From contig CASEWB010000009.1 of the NCBI GenBank assembly GCA_949291545.1, forward strand, positions 1 to 64,000: a stretch of 64,000 nucleotides of DNA, read 5' to 3'. The DNA is from an uncultured bacterium (GTDB taxonomy: Bacteria; Elusimicrobiota; Elusimicrobia; Elusimicrobiales; Elusimicrobiaceae). Shown here in pieces: positions 7,586 to 15,964 of this stretch (position 1 is its first letter; each line of letters opens with the position of its first letter). The notes under the pieces are model-generated. The model was not told the origin of the DNA and did not search any database. It saw nothing but the letters and a program-made list of their open reading frames with translations. The position numbers were made by a program, and so were the translations under genes.

Positions 7586-7894
7586 ATGATTATCAAGAAG
7601 AAAGATACCGTTCTGGTGTTAGCTGGTAAAGATAAAGGCAAGAAGGGCGAAGTGAAATCTGTCAACCCGACGAAAAATACGGTTGTTGTAACGGGCGTTA
7701 ACATGATTTCCAAGCATGTAAAACCTTCCCAAAACAAGCAAGGCGGCATTGTGCAGATGGAAGCTGCGATGGATGCTTCTAACGTGGCGATTGTCTGCGG
7801 CAAATGCAAAAAAGCTATGACGCCCAAAGTGCAAATCTCGGCTGACGGCAAAAAAGTGCGCGTCTGCCGCAAATGCAACGAGCCGATCATTTAA
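7586..7894 (+). CDS. rplX: 50S ribosomal protein L24
   Basis: L24 is recognised from the KOW motif near the start (KDTVLVLAGKDKGKKGEVKS) and NMISKHVKPSQNKQGGIVQM. At 102 residues it has normal length and carries two CxxC pairs (CGKCKK and CRKCNE), so it is of the zinc-ribbon type. It initiates large-subunit assembly. Three bases separate it from rplN. Confidence 0.97.
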   Translation: MIIKKKDTVLVLAGKDKGKKGEVKSVNPTKNTVVVTGVNMISKHVKPSQNKQGGIVQMEAAMDASNVAIVCGKCKKAMTPKVQISADGKKVRVCRKCNEPII

Positions 7895-7911
7895 TCTAGG
7901 TACGAATTAAA

Positions 7912-8505
7912 ATGACTAAGAAAGAAACCAAAAACGTGACGAAAGCGCCGGAAGGCTATCAGCCCAGACTCCAGGTGCTTTACAAAGAAAAAGTGCTTCC
8001 GGCCTTGCTCAAAGAGATGGGTGTAAAGAGCCCTATGGCCGCGCCGAAATTGACGAAGATCGTTATCAACATTGGCGTGAAAGAAGCCCGCGAAGACATC
8101 AAAGCGATGGAAGTTGCTAAAGAAGATTTAACCGCCATCGCCGGACAGGCCGCCCAAGTAAGACGGGCCAAAAAGTCCATTTCCAACTTCAAACTCAGAG
8201 AAGGTATGCCCATTGGCGTACGCGTGACGCTGCGCGGCGCGAAGATGTATGAGTTCATGGAACGCTTCATCTGCATCGCTTGCCCCCGCATCCGCGACTT
8301 CCAGGGTTTTAACCCGAGCTTTGACGGAAAAGGCAATTTGAACCTGGGTATTAAAGAACATTATATTTTCCCGGAAATTGATGTCGAAAAATCACCCAAA
8401 GCCCACGGTATGAACATTACGTTTGTAACCACGGCCAAGAACGATGAAAGCGGACGCTTGCTTATGGACTACATGGGTATGCCTTTCCGCAAATCGGCTA
8501 AATAA
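7912..8505 (+). CDS. rplE: 50S ribosomal protein L5
   Basis: The 197-residue protein contains PKLTKIVINIGVKEAREDIK, QAAQVRRAKKSISNFKLREG, MPIGVRVTLRGAKMYEFMER and the DFQGFNPSFDGKGNLNLGIK loop of L5, which holds 5S rRNA and touches the P-site tRNA. A basic N-terminal extension of about 20 residues precedes the core (MTKKETKNVTKAPEGYQPRL). It follows rplX by 17 bp. Confidence 0.98.
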   Translation: MTKKETKNVTKAPEGYQPRLQVLYKEKVLPALLKEMGVKSPMAAPKLTKIVINIGVKEAREDIKAMEVAKEDLTAIAGQAAQVRRAKKSISNFKLREGMPIGVRVTLRGAKMYEFMERFICIACPRIRDFQGFNPSFDGKGNLNLGIKEHYIFPEIDVEKSPKAHGMNITFVTTAKNDESGRLLMDYMGMPFRKSAK

Positions 8506-8523
8506 TAGGAGCAAGGAAACTTT

Positions 8524-8709
8524 ATGGCTACTAAAGCATGGGTTGCAAAAATGGCTAAAGACCAAAAGTTCGCTGTGCGCTACCACAACAGATGCCAAAT
8601 CTGCGGCCGCGCCAGAGGGTACTACCGCGACTTCGGCCTTTGCCGTATCTGCCTGAGAAAGATGGCACACCAGGGTCTTATCCCGGGTCTGAGAAAATCG
8701 AGCTGGTAA
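8524..8709 (+). CDS. rpsN: 30S ribosomal protein S14, zinc-binding short form
   Basis: At 61 residues this is the short (type Z) S14. Cysteines 24, 27, 40 and 43 (CQIC and CRIC) form the zinc ribbon, and the protein ends in [11 protein letters not shown] as expected. AGGAGCAAGG lies before the ATG. The gap after it is unusually long for this operon (71 bases) and holds the hairpin described separately. Confidence 0.98.
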   Translation: MATKAWVAKMAKDQKFAVRYHNRCQICGRARGYYRDFGLCRICLRKMAHQGLIPGLRKSSW

Positions 8710-8713
8710 TTAC

Positions 8714-8780
8714 AGGAGGAGGTATCGCTTTCGGGCCAACTCCGATAAAAGGAAAGTGGCTTGGGACGATAACCTAGAAT
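8714..8780 (+). promoter_or_regulatory. rpsH leader: hairpin between Shine-Dalgarno and ATG
   Basis: AGGAGG (8714-8719) is about 60 bases from the rpsH ATG, which has no other ribosome binding site next to it. Between them GGTATCG (8721-8727) pairs with CGATAACC (8767-8774, one A bulged), and CTTTC (8728-8732) pairs with GAAAG (8752-8756). A ten-base bulge lies on the 3' side of the second stem. Folding would place AGGAGG seven bases from ATG 8781. In E. coli, S8 binds spc mRNA to repress it; a similar role here is inference. Confidence 0.55.
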
Positions 8781-9173
8781 ATGGATCCAATCGCAGATTT
8801 CTTAACTAGAATAAGAAACGCCAATATGAAAAAGAAAGAAAAAGTGGATATCCCTTTTTCTAAAATCAAAACTGAAATTGCGCGCATCCTGAAAGAAGAA
8901 GGCTACATCGCCAATTTCAAAGCCGTCCACAACGAAACGAAGGGCGGCGTGGTAAGAGTATTTTTGAAATACACGCCCGACAACGAATGTGTGATCCAAG
9001 GTTTGAAGAGAATCTCCAAACCGGGTTCCCGCGTGTACAGCGCTTACAACAACATTCCGAAAGTGCGCGGTGCGTTCGGTATTTCTATTTTGTCCACTTC
9101 TAAAGGTTTAATGACCGATGCGCAGGCCAAAGCCGAAAAAATCGGCGGCGAACTGCTGTGCCAGGTCTGGTAA
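8781..9173 (+). CDS. rpsH: 30S ribosomal protein S8
   Basis: The 130-residue protein begins [20 protein letters not shown], continues [13 protein letters not shown] and has the C-terminal [20 protein letters not shown] block, ending in the usual GGELLCQVW. The start cannot lie elsewhere because the MDPIAD beginning is conserved in S8. The bases just before it (CCTAGAAT) hold no Shine-Dalgarno sequence, unlike neighbouring genes. S8 is both a central assembly protein and, in E. coli, the spc-operon repressor. Confidence 0.98.
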   Translation: MDPIADFLTRIRNANMKKKEKVDIPFSKIKTEIARILKEEGYIANFKAVHNETKGGVVRVFLKYTPDNECVIQGLKRISKPGSRVYSAYNNIPKVRGAFGISILSTSKGLMTDAQAKAEKIGGELLCQVW

Positions 9174-9182
9174 GGGGGGAAT

Positions 9183-9734
9183 ATGAGCAGAATCGGTAAA
9201 AAAGTTATCAACATTCCCGCCAAAACGAAAGTGGAAATTAAAGACAGCGTAATTACCGCCACGGGCGCGTTGGGCAGCTTGTCCTACACGGTACCGGAAG
9301 GCATTACGCCGAAATTGGAAGGCACGGTTTTGACGTTCTCTATCCCGGAAAACCGCGTGAAAGAACTCAACGCCTTGCACGGCACCACCCGCGCGAACGT
9401 TTTCAATATTATTGAAGGCGTAACGAACGGTTTCTCCAAAACGTTGGAAATCAACGGGTTGGGTTACCGCGCGAGCGTAGCCGGCCAAAAACTCAATTTG
9501 GAATTGGGCTTCTCTCACCCCGTCAATTTGGATATCCCTGCTGGCCTTACGGTAGCGGTGGACGGCAAAACCGGCGCGGTGACGATTAAAGGCAGCGACA
9601 AATTTAAAGTAGGCGATTTCGCGGCCAAAATCAGAAGAATCAGACCTCCGGAGCCCTATAAAGGCAGCGGTATTAAATACCAGGGCGAACACATCGTCCG
9701 CAAAGCCGGTAAGACTGCGGCGGGAGGCAAATAA
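9183..9734 (+). CDS. rplF: 50S ribosomal protein L6
   Basis: The 183-residue protein starts [20 protein letters not shown] and has [20 protein letters not shown] and [20 protein letters not shown] in its two homologous domains, ending [20 protein letters not shown] as L6 does. It binds near the GTPase centre. AAGGGGGG lies five bases before the ATG, and rplR follows by two bases. Confidence 0.98.
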   Translation: MSRIGKKVINIPAKTKVEIKDSVITATGALGSLSYTVPEGITPKLEGTVLTFSIPENRVKELNALHGTTRANVFNIIEGVTNGFSKTLEINGLGYRASVAGQKLNLELGFSHPVNLDIPAGLTVAVDGKTGAVTIKGSDKFKVGDFAAKIRRIRPPEPYKGSGIKYQGEHIVRKAGKTAAGGK

Positions 9735-9736
9735 TT

Positions 9737-10102
9737 ATGGCCACTAAACAAGAAAGATACCAATTCAGAAAGGACCGCAGCCGCGGACATCTGCTCAAAA
9801 ACGGTGCCCACCGCCCGCGCCTTTCCGTATACAGAAGCTTGAAATACATTTACGCCCAGATTATTGACGACAATACCCACAGCACCTTAGTGTCTGCGAC
9901 GACGTTGTCCAAAGAATTTGAGGGCAAGTTTGACACCTCCGCCAAGAGCGTAGAAGCCGCTAAAGCGTTGGGTGCCGCCATCGCCAAAAAAGCGTTGGAA
10001 AAAGGCATCAGCGAAGTGATGTTTGACCGCGGCGGACGCGTGTACCACGGCAGAATCAAAGCGCTTGCGGATTCCGCCAGAGAAGCAGGATTGAAATTCT
10101 AA
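9737..10102 (+). CDS. rplR: 50S ribosomal protein L18
   Basis: The 121-residue protein shows [40 protein letters not shown] and the C-terminal [20 protein letters not shown] of L18, which binds 5S rRNA together with L5. Length is normal. GGAGG near 9724, in the end of rplF, gives the ribosome binding site. Confidence 0.98.
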   Translation: MATKQERYQFRKDRSRGHLLKNGAHRPRLSVYRSLKYIYAQIIDDNTHSTLVSATTLSKEFEGKFDTSAKSVEAAKALGAAIAKKALEKGISEVMFDRGGRVYHGRIKALADSAREAGLKF

Positions 10103-10119
10103 GGTCACAGGTGAATTTA

Positions 10120-10722
10120 ATGTCCAATGAAACGCTAGTGAAAAGCGATAACAAAAAAGAAGCGAAAGGCAAAAGAGCCGAGTTTCAAAAAGCAAGACCG
10201 CTCGCTGAAGGAAAAACGACGGTTATCCATGTAGCCAGAACGGCCAAGGTAGTCAAAGGCGGTAAACGCTTTGGCTTCCGCGCGCTGGTAGTGGTCGGGA
10301 ACGGCCAGGGCAAAGTGGGCGTTGCTATTGGCAAGGCGAATCAGGTTCAGCTGGCTATCGCCAAGGCTGAATCCCACGCGAGAAAACACATGATCACGTT
10401 CCCCATCGTGGGTGAAACGATTCCGCACGAAGTGATCGGCAAATTTGGTGCCGCTTCCGTGTGGATGAAGCCCGCCGCCCCTGGTACCGGTGTAATCGCC
10501 GGCAGCGGTGCGCGCTTGTTGTTTGAAGCCGCCGGTATTAAAGACGTCTTGGCCAAAAGCCTGGGCAGCTCCAACCCGTGCAACCTCGTGTACGCCACGA
10601 TGGAAGCTTTCAAACAATTGAAAAGCAAAGAAGCGGTAAATGTGTTGCGCGGCAAAGCCGAAAAGGCCGCCGCTGAAGCCCCGAAAGCGGAAGAAACCAA
10701 CGAAGCCGCCAAGGCCGAATAG
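10120..10722 (+). CDS. rpsE: 30S ribosomal protein S5
   Basis: S5 is seen from [40 protein letters not shown] and the C-terminal lobe ([20 protein letters not shown]-like). At 200 residues it has a lysine-rich start and an alanine/glutamate-rich tail ([16 protein letters not shown]) beyond the usual 165-170. ATG 10120, nine bases after CAGG, is preferred to GTG 10111. Its role is decoding accuracy at the mRNA entry. Confidence 0.96.
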   Translation: MSNETLVKSDNKKEAKGKRAEFQKARPLAEGKTTVIHVARTAKVVKGGKRFGFRALVVVGNGQGKVGVAIGKANQVQLAIAKAESHARKHMITFPIVGETIPHEVIGKFGAASVWMKPAAPGTGVIAGSGARLLFEAAGIKDVLAKSLGSSNPCNLVYATMEAFKQLKSKEAVNVLRGKAEKAAAEAPKAEETNEAAKAE

Positions 10723-10740
10723 TTTTGTGGAGAGAATAAA

Positions 10741-11202
10741 ATGGTAACTTTGAATAAACTTTTCCCTAAACATGGTTCTAGAAAAGAAAAAAGACGCTTG
10801 GGCTTGGGCCCGGGTTCGGGTTTGGGCAACTACTGCACCAAAGGTATGAAAGGCCAAACCTCCCGCTCTGGTAACACCCGCAAAGAAAGCAAAGAAGGCG
10901 GCCAGATGCCGCTTATCCGCCACACGCCGAAAAGCGGTTTTTCCAATAAAGACTTTGCCAGACGTTACGATTATGTAAACGTCGGCTCGTTGGAAAAAGT
11001 GTTTGCGGCGGGTGCGGAAGTCACCCCGGAAGCCTTGAAAAAAGCCGGTATCATTCACGACGCTGCTCGCGTAAAAGTGTTGGCGAATGGTTCTTTGACC
11101 AAGGCGTTGAAAGTGTCTGCCCATGGTTTTTCTGCCACCGCGAAAGCGGCGATTGAAAAAGCCGGCGGCACTGTGACCGTGCTTGAACAGAAGACCAAAT
11201 AA
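10741..11202 (+). CDS. rplO: 50S ribosomal protein L15
   Basis: The 153-residue protein has the basic glycine-rich N-terminal part (KRRLGLGPGSGLGNYCTKGM, KGQTSRSGNTRKES, GGQMPLIRHTPKSGFSN) and the C-terminal AHGFSATAKAAIEKAGGTVT typical of L15. No rpmD (L30) gene lies between rpsE and rplO; its loss is common outside a few phyla. The last base of its stop codon starts the secY ATG. Confidence 0.98.
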   Translation: MVTLNKLFPKHGSRKEKRRLGLGPGSGLGNYCTKGMKGQTSRSGNTRKESKEGGQMPLIRHTPKSGFSNKDFARRYDYVNVGSLEKVFAAGAEVTPEALKKAGIIHDAARVKVLANGSLTKALKVSAHGFSATAKAAIEKAGGTVTVLEQKTK

Positions 11203-12539
11203 TGGCTAACAACACAGTTGCAAATATCTTTAACGCCCCCGAACTCAAGAAGAGACTCCTCTTCTTGATCGGGGCGTTGGCTGTTTTCCGGATTGCGGCT
11301 GCAATCCCAATACCCGGCATTAACACGGACGTCTTGAAACAAATGTTTGCCGCCCACCAAAACGGTATTTTAGGTTTTATGAATATCTTTTCGGGCGGAG
11401 CGTTGGGCAAGTTCTCCATTTTAGCGCTGGGCATTATGCCGTACATCAACGCATCCATCATTATGGGCCTCGTGCGCGGCGCGCATATTTTCCCCGCGCT
11501 GGACAGAATGCACAAAGAGGGTGAATCCGGCAGAAGAAAAGAAAACCAGATTACCCGTATTTTTGCACTGTTCTTAGCCTTGCTGCAGGGTGCGATGATG
11601 ACCTTCGCCATCACGAAAGTGGAAGGCGCAGGCGGCGTATCTGCGGTAGTCAATCCGTCTTTTATGTTTTTCGTCACCACCGTGCTGACCTTGGCGGCCG
11701 GTACGATGTTTGTGATGTGGCTGGGCGAACAGATTACGGAAAAAGGGGTGGGCAACGGTATTTCGCTCATCATTTTTGCCGGCATCGTGGACCGCTTGCC
11801 GGGCGCTATTATGGAAGTCGTGCACCGCGTACAAACCGAAGAAATGGATTTCTTTATGGCTTTGGTTATTTTTGCGGCGGCGATTATCATTACCGCGCTG
11901 GTGGTGTGGCTGGAAACGGCCCAACGCCAAATTCCGGTTCAGTACGCCAAACGCCAGGTAGGGAACAAAACCTATGGCGGGCAGACCAGCTATTTGCCGC
12001 TTAAGATAGATCAGAGCGGCGTAATTGCGGTAATCTTTGCCTCGTCTGTTATTTCCTTGCCGTTGACGATTGCCAGCTTTAACCAAGAAGCTCCCTGGGC
12101 GCAGAAAATGTTGGAAGCTATGAGCCATAGCAGCGTGCTGTATATGGTCATTTTCTCGGCGCTGATTATCTTCTTCTGCTATTTCTACAACTCGATGACG
12201 ATTAACCCGTCCGATTTGGCGGATAATATGAAGAAGTGGGGCGGCTTTATCCCGGGTATTCGCCCCGGCGAACCGACCAAGAACTACATCGAGTGGGTGA
12301 TGAACCGCTTGACGTTCTGCGGTGCGATTTTTGTCTGTCTGATTGCAGTTCTGCCGGATTTCTTCCGTGCGGAATTTGACGTGGACTTTTACTTCGGCGG
12401 TACGGCGCTGTTAATCGTAGTCGGTGTGGCGCTGGATACCGTGGGGCAAGTGCAAGCCCACCTGTTGGCCCGTAACTACGAGCCGCTGATGAAAGGCAGC
12501 AAACGCATTAAAGGCCGCTGGTTTAACGTTGGTCAGTAA
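11202..12539 (+). CDS. secY: Protein translocase subunit SecY
   Basis: The 445-residue membrane protein is the channel of the Sec translocon. About ten hydrophobic segments are seen, with the SecY markers AAIPIPGINTD (TM1/plug region), NIFSGGALGKFSILALGIMP, TEKGVGNGISLIIFAGIVDR (TM4-5) and the cytoplasmic loop ending GFIPGIRPGEPTKNYIEWVM. Length is normal. It overlaps rplO by one base, so it is translated with the ribosomal genes, as in most bacteria. Confidence 0.98.
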   Translation: MANNTVANIFNAPELKKRLLFLIGALAVFRIAAAIPIPGINTDVLKQMFAAHQNGILGFMNIFSGGALGKFSILALGIMPYINASIIMGLVRGAHIFPALDRMHKEGESGRRKENQITRIFALFLALLQGAMMTFAITKVEGAGGVSAVVNPSFMFFVTTVLTLAAGTMFVMWLGEQITEKGVGNGISLIIFAGIVDRLPGAIMEVVHRVQTEEMDFFMALVIFAAAIIITALVVWLETAQRQIPVQYAKRQVGNKTYGGQTSYLPLKIDQSGVIAVIFASSVISLPLTIASFNQEAPWAQKMLEAMSHSSVLYMVIFSALIIFFCYFYNSMTINPSDLADNMKKWGGFIPGIRPGEPTKNYIEWVMNRLTFCGAIFVCLIAVLPDFFRAEFDVDFYFGGTALLIVVGVALDTVGQVQAHLLARNYEPLMKGSKRIKGRWFNVGQ

Positions 12540-12549
12540 TTTTAAAAGG

Positions 12550-12642
12550 GGGGAGCCTGCCGCAGCAATGCCGCGCTCCCCGCTTTCCGCTTGCGGCGGA
12601 AAAACTATTTTGCGTTTAGATCTTACGGGGTCTAAACGCAAA
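12550..12642 (+). repeat. Three successive hairpins between secY and adk
   Basis: Three stems follow each other: GGGGAGC/GCTCCCC (12550-12581), TTTCCGC/GCGGAAA (12584-12602), and a perfect 12-bp stem TTTGCGTTTAGA/TCTAAACGCAAA with a ten-base loop (12609-12642). None has a T tract directly behind it, so classical termination is unlikely. They may set relative levels of secY and adk by RNA processing or stability. No promoter is clear before adk. Confidence 0.7.
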
Positions 12643-12676
12643 GTTGTCTGAAGTTATATATAAGAAGGATTCAAAA

Positions 12677-13315
12677 GTGAACATTGTTTTAATGGGCTGC
12701 CCTGGTGCTGGGAAAGGCACACAGTCGGCCAAATTGCAGGAAGAATTTCATTTGAAGCATATTTCCACGGGGGACGTTCTCCGGGCGGAAATTGCTTCTG
12801 GTTCGGAATTAGGGAAAGAAATCGCCGGGATTATCAATAAAGGAAATTTGGTTCCGGACGAATTGATGATTTCGATGTTGGAAAACATCGTTAAATCGAC
12901 CACAAAAGGAATTATCTTTGACGGATTTCCCCGCACGGTAGCGCAGGCGGAAGCGCTGGATGCTATGATGCAGCGCCTGCAGCGGGATATTACGGAAGTA
13001 ATTATGATCGATTTGCCCGAGAGCGAAGTGGTCAGCCGTATTGCTTCTCGGCGCCAGTGCCGCAAATGCGGTGAAATTTTGCACGTTACGCCTGGTACGG
13101 AGGCGAAAGCCTGCCCGGTATGCGGGGGCGAACTCTATACCCGCCCGGACGATACGGAAGAACGGGTAAAACACCGGTTGGAAGTATACCATACCGACAC
13201 GCTGCCGGTAAAGAACTATTACCAAAACAGCGGCAAGTATGTGGAAATTAAAGGGGACCAAACCCCCGAAAAAGTTTTTGAAGACATTGTCAGTGTCCTC
13301 AAGAAGGTAAAATGA
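12677..13315 (+). CDS. adk: Adenylate kinase, zinc-lid type
   Basis: Adenylate kinase converts ATP and AMP to two ADP. The GTG start at 12677 gives the standard beginning (M)NIVLMGCPGAGKGTQSAKL with the P-loop at residues 7-15 and AAGGA seven bases upstream; a TTG at 12644 is less likely. Further signatures are GDVLRAEIASGSELG, IFDGFPRTVAQAEAL, and the lid with CRKCGE and CPVCGGELYTRPDD, a four-cysteine zinc site. Length is 212 residues, as in the long form. adk sits between secY and map, the common order, and overlaps map by four bases (ATGA). Confidence 0.97.
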   Translation: MNIVLMGCPGAGKGTQSAKLQEEFHLKHISTGDVLRAEIASGSELGKEIAGIINKGNLVPDELMISMLENIVKSTTKGIIFDGFPRTVAQAEALDAMMQRLQRDITEVIMIDLPESEVVSRIASRRQCRKCGEILHVTPGTEAKACPVCGGELYTRPDDTEERVKHRLEVYHTDTLPVKNYYQNSGKYVEIKGDQTPEKVFEDIVSVLKKVK

Positions 13316-14064
13316 TAGAAGTAAAAAACGACAGCGAACTCCAAAAAATGCGTGAAGCCGGCAAGGTGACTGCCGCGGTATTGAAGTTAATGACCGAGAT
13401 GGTTAAACCCGGTATTTCCACGCTGGATTTGGACCAAGCGGCCGAGAAAACGATTCGTTCCTTCGGGGCGACGCCGTTATTTCTGGGCTATTATGGGTTT
13501 CCGGGCAGCATCTGCGCTTCGATAAACGAAGAAGTCGTGCACGGAATCCCAAAAAAAGATAGAATATTAAAGAGTGGTGATATTATCAGTATCGATACAG
13601 GGGCCCGCCTTGACGGCTTCTGTTCGGATGCCGCAATCACCCTCGGTGTGGGGAAAGTTTCTGATGAAGCCCAAAGACTGATGGACGTTACCAAAAAGTC
13701 TTTATATAAGGCAATCGGGCAAGTCAAACCGGGTAATCGCTTAGGCGATGTACAACACGCGGTGGAAACTTTTGCCATATCCCAAGGTATGGGTGTGGTG
13801 CGCGATTATTGCGGGCACGGAATTGGCCGCAATATGCACGAGGAGCCCAGTATCCCGAACTTCGGGAAGCCGGGCACAGGGCCGTTGTTGGAGAAAGGAA
13901 TGGTCCTGGCCATAGAACCTATGCTTACTGCGGGAACATTCAGAGTCAGGGAGCTGGACGACGGTTGGACCGTGGTGACCAGGGACGGCAGCTACGCTGC
14001 CCACTTTGAGCATACGGTAGCCGTGACGGCTAACGGCAGTGAGATTTTCACTGCTTTTGAATAA
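13312..14064 (+). CDS. map: Methionine aminopeptidase, type I
   Basis: MetAP removes the first methionine of new proteins. The 250-residue enzyme has the metal ligands in their usual settings: SIDTGARLDGFCSDAAITLG (two aspartates), DYCGHGIGRNMHEEP (histidine), LAIEPMLTAG (glutamate) and the C-terminal HFEHTVAVTANG (glutamate). It lacks the N-terminal zinc finger of longer forms. Its ATG overlaps the adk stop codon, and infA follows after 77 bases. Confidence 0.97.
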   Translation: MIEVKNDSELQKMREAGKVTAAVLKLMTEMVKPGISTLDLDQAAEKTIRSFGATPLFLGYYGFPGSICASINEEVVHGIPKKDRILKSGDIISIDTGARLDGFCSDAAITLGVGKVSDEAQRLMDVTKKSLYKAIGQVKPGNRLGDVQHAVETFAISQGMGVVRDYCGHGIGRNMHEEPSIPNFGKPGTGPLLEKGMVLAIEPMLTAGTFRVRELDDGWTVVTRDGSYAAHFEHTVAVTANGSEIFTAFE

Positions 14065-14071
14065 AATTCGG

Positions 14072-14100
14072 CCGCGCATTTTGAAGGAAAAATGGCGCGG
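14072..14100 (+). repeat. Hairpin between map and infA
   Basis: CCGCGC-ATTTT pairs with AAAAT-(G)-GCGCGG, one G bulged, around a GAAGGA loop. The loop carries a Shine-Dalgarno-like GAAGGA before an ATG at 14092 that opens a ten-codon frame ([10 protein letters not shown]) ending at 14124. No T tract follows. It may be a leader or processing element for infA and the genes behind it. Confidence 0.5.
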
Positions 14101-14141
14101 ACGGACGTTTGTTCTGAGATTTAATCCGAACTCGGAGTTGT

Positions 14142-14354
14142 ATGAGCGATAAAATCGAAATTGAAGGTAAAGTCTTAGAAGCGCTGCCCAATGCGATGTT
14201 TAAAATAGAAATACCGGGCGGCAAAGTTATTCTGGGGCATATATCCGGCAAAATGAGAGTTCATCATATAAGAATTCTTCCGGGCGACAAGGTCAGGCTG
14301 GAACTTTCTCCATACGATCTGACCCGCGGGAGAATAACTTATAGGGAGAAATAA
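14142..14354 (+). CDS. infA: Translation initiation factor IF-1
   Basis: The 70-residue OB-fold protein is typical IF-1: [40 protein letters not shown] and [20 protein letters not shown]. It occupies the A site during initiation. GGAG lies five bases before the ATG. Its stop codon touches the rpmJ ATG. Confidence 0.98.
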   Translation: MSDKIEIEGKVLEALPNAMFKIEIPGGKVILGHISGKMRVHHIRILPGDKVRLELSPYDLTRGRITYREK

Positions 14355-14468
14355 ATGAAAGTCAGAGCCAGTGTAAAAAAGATATGTCAGAAATGCAAAA
14401 TCATTAAACGCAACGGCGTCGTCCGGGTGGTTTGCGAAGTCGCGAAACACAAACAACGCCAAGGTTAA
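14355..14468 (+). CDS. rpmJ: 50S ribosomal protein L36
   Basis: A 37-codon gene lies immediately after infA. The product starts [20 protein letters not shown] and ends in [12 protein letters not shown], with the three cysteines and one histidine of the zinc-binding (C+) form of L36. The infA-rpmJ-rpsM order is the standard one. Its start follows the infA stop codon without a gap and GGGAGAA within the end of infA serves as ribosome binding site. Confidence 0.97.
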   Translation: MKVRASVKKICQKCKIIKRNGVVRVVCEVAKHKQRQG

Positions 14469-14489
14469 TTTATAGGAGTTTTATAAGAT

Positions 14490-14864
14490 ATGGCTAGAGT
14501 CGCAGGTATTGATTTACCGAAAAACAAAAGAATAGATGTCGCGTTGGAATACATTTATGGCATCGGCAAGAAAAACGCGAAAGAAGTGCTTGCCAAATTA
14601 GAAGGCCAAATTGATCCCGCCACCCGCGTGAAAGACTTGACCGAACAGCAGGCCGGTTTGCTGAACACCATCTTGCAGAAAGAATACAAAGTGGAAGGCG
14701 AGCTGCGCCGCGAAGTAGCGCAAAACATTCACCGCTCTATTGAGATTGGTTCCTATAGAGGCCAGCGCCACCGCCGCAACCTGCCGGTACGCGGACAGCG
14801 CACCAAAACCAACAGCAGAACCCGCCGCGGCAGAAGAAAAACCGTGGGTTCTAAAACCAAATAA
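14490..14864 (+). CDS. rpsM: 30S ribosomal protein S13
   Basis: The 124-residue protein begins [20 protein letters not shown] and has [14 protein letters not shown], a helix-two-turn-helix, then the basic tail [20 protein letters not shown]-like with RKT near the end. S13 contacts P-site tRNA and bridges to L5. Length is normal. TAGGAG precedes it. Confidence 0.98.
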   Translation: MARVAGIDLPKNKRIDVALEYIYGIGKKNAKEVLAKLEGQIDPATRVKDLTEQQAGLLNTILQKEYKVEGELRREVAQNIHRSIEIGSYRGQRHRRNLPVRGQRTKTNSRTRRGRRKTVGSKTK

Positions 14865-14890
14865 ATTTAGAAATTAGGAATTTAAAACAT

Positions 14891-15313
14891 ATGGCAGAAG
14901 AAAAAGTGACAACGGCCTCCGCGGCGAAAGCCCCGGCGGCGAAAGGAAAAAAGAAAAACGCCAAAGCGCCGGTATTCGGCGTGGTGCATATTTACTGCTC
15001 GTTCAACAACACGATTGTGACTGTTTCGGACGACAAGGGCAACACGATTGCTTGGTCCACCGCCGGTTCCCACGGCTTTAAAGGCACCAAGAAAAGCACT
15101 CCGTTTGCCGCGCAAATCACCAGCAACAAAGCGGCCGAAAAAGCCGTGGCGATGGGTATGCGCGAAGTAGCCGTGAAAGTTTGCGGCCCGGGCCAGGGCA
15201 GAGAAACCGCCGTGCGCGCCGTACAACAAGCCGGTTTAACCGTGTCTTCCATCAAAGACATCACCCCCATCCCCCACAACGGATGCAGACCGCCCAAAGC
15301 CAGGAGAGTATAA
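14891..15313 (+). CDS. rpsK: 30S ribosomal protein S11
   Basis: S11 is recognised by [40 protein letters not shown]-like sequence and the end [20 protein letters not shown]. The 140 residues include an alanine/lysine-rich N-terminal tail ([17 protein letters not shown]) of about 15 residues more than usual. It lines the platform near the E site. The ATG is preceded by AGGAATTTAAAACAT. Confidence 0.98.
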   Translation: MAEEKVTTASAAKAPAAKGKKKNAKAPVFGVVHIYCSFNNTIVTVSDDKGNTIAWSTAGSHGFKGTKKSTPFAAQITSNKAAEKAVAMGMREVAVKVCGPGQGRETAVRAVQQAGLTVSSIKDITPIPHNGCRPPKARRV

Positions 15314-15319
15314 AAATTT

Positions 15320-15949
15320 ATGTCTAGATATACAGGACCCAGCTGCAAAAAGTGCAGAAAATTAGATTGCAAACTTTTCTTGAAAGGAACCAAATGCTAC
15401 ACCAACTGCGTCATTGACAAGTTGGCAGCCGTAACCAAACGCGGCGGCAAAGTTAGAAAAGCCAAAGTGTCCGAATACGGCGTTCGCTTGCAGGAAAAAC
15501 AGAAAGCCAGACTGCAGTCTGGTATGTCGGAAATTCCGTTCCGCAATTTGTTTGACGCCGCCGCCAAAGCCGAAGGCCAGACGGGCGAAAACTTCTTGCG
15601 CAAATTGGAAACCCGCTTGGATAACGTCGTGCGCCGCTTAGGCTTCGCCGTTTCCTTGAAAGCTGCGCGCCAGATTGTGCTGCACGGGTATGTGACCGTC
15701 AACGGCAAAGCCGTCAACGTTCCGTCCTATCAGCTGCGCATCGGCGATAAAGTTACCTTGAACAATGCCTTAGCGGAAAACGCCCAGGTCAAACAAGCTC
15801 TGACGGAAGCCGAAAAACGCAACCAGCGCCCCAGCTTTTTGGAATATGACGCGGAGAAAATGACCGGTAAACTTTTAAGATGGCCCGACAGAGCGGAAAT
15901 GTCCTACCCTGTCAACGAGCAGCTCATCGTCGAATACTACTCTAAATAG
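15320..15949 (+). CDS. rpsD: 30S ribosomal protein S4, zinc form
   Basis: The 209-residue protein starts MSRYTGPSCKKCRKLDCKLF and keeps an N-terminal four-cysteine site (Cys9, 12, 26, 30) of the C+ type, then the S4 RNA-binding domain with LETRLDNVVRRLGFAVSLKA and ARQIVLHGYVTVNGKAVNVP. S4 nucleates 30S assembly and in E. coli represses the alpha operon by binding a pseudoknot; no such element could be recognised here by eye. Confidence 0.98.
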   Translation: MSRYTGPSCKKCRKLDCKLFLKGTKCYTNCVIDKLAAVTKRGGKVRKAKVSEYGVRLQEKQKARLQSGMSEIPFRNLFDAAAKAEGQTGENFLRKLETRLDNVVRRLGFAVSLKAARQIVLHGYVTVNGKAVNVPSYQLRIGDKVTLNNALAENAQVKQALTEAEKRNQRPSFLEYDAEKMTGKLLRWPDRAEMSYPVNEQLIVEYYSK

Positions 15950-15964
15950 TTTGGAGGATTTGCA

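Noticed and set aside
8716-8742. In one frame the rpsN-rpsH gap encodes GGIAFGPTP, the same nine residues as in L4 (HGGIAFGPTP at about 3331-3360), with different third bases.
   Set aside because: About 22 of 27 bases match, and a rough estimate gives one or two such pairs by chance among all position pairs in 64 kb. No further similarity is seen on either side, and the RNA hairpin explains the stretch better than an L4 remnant.
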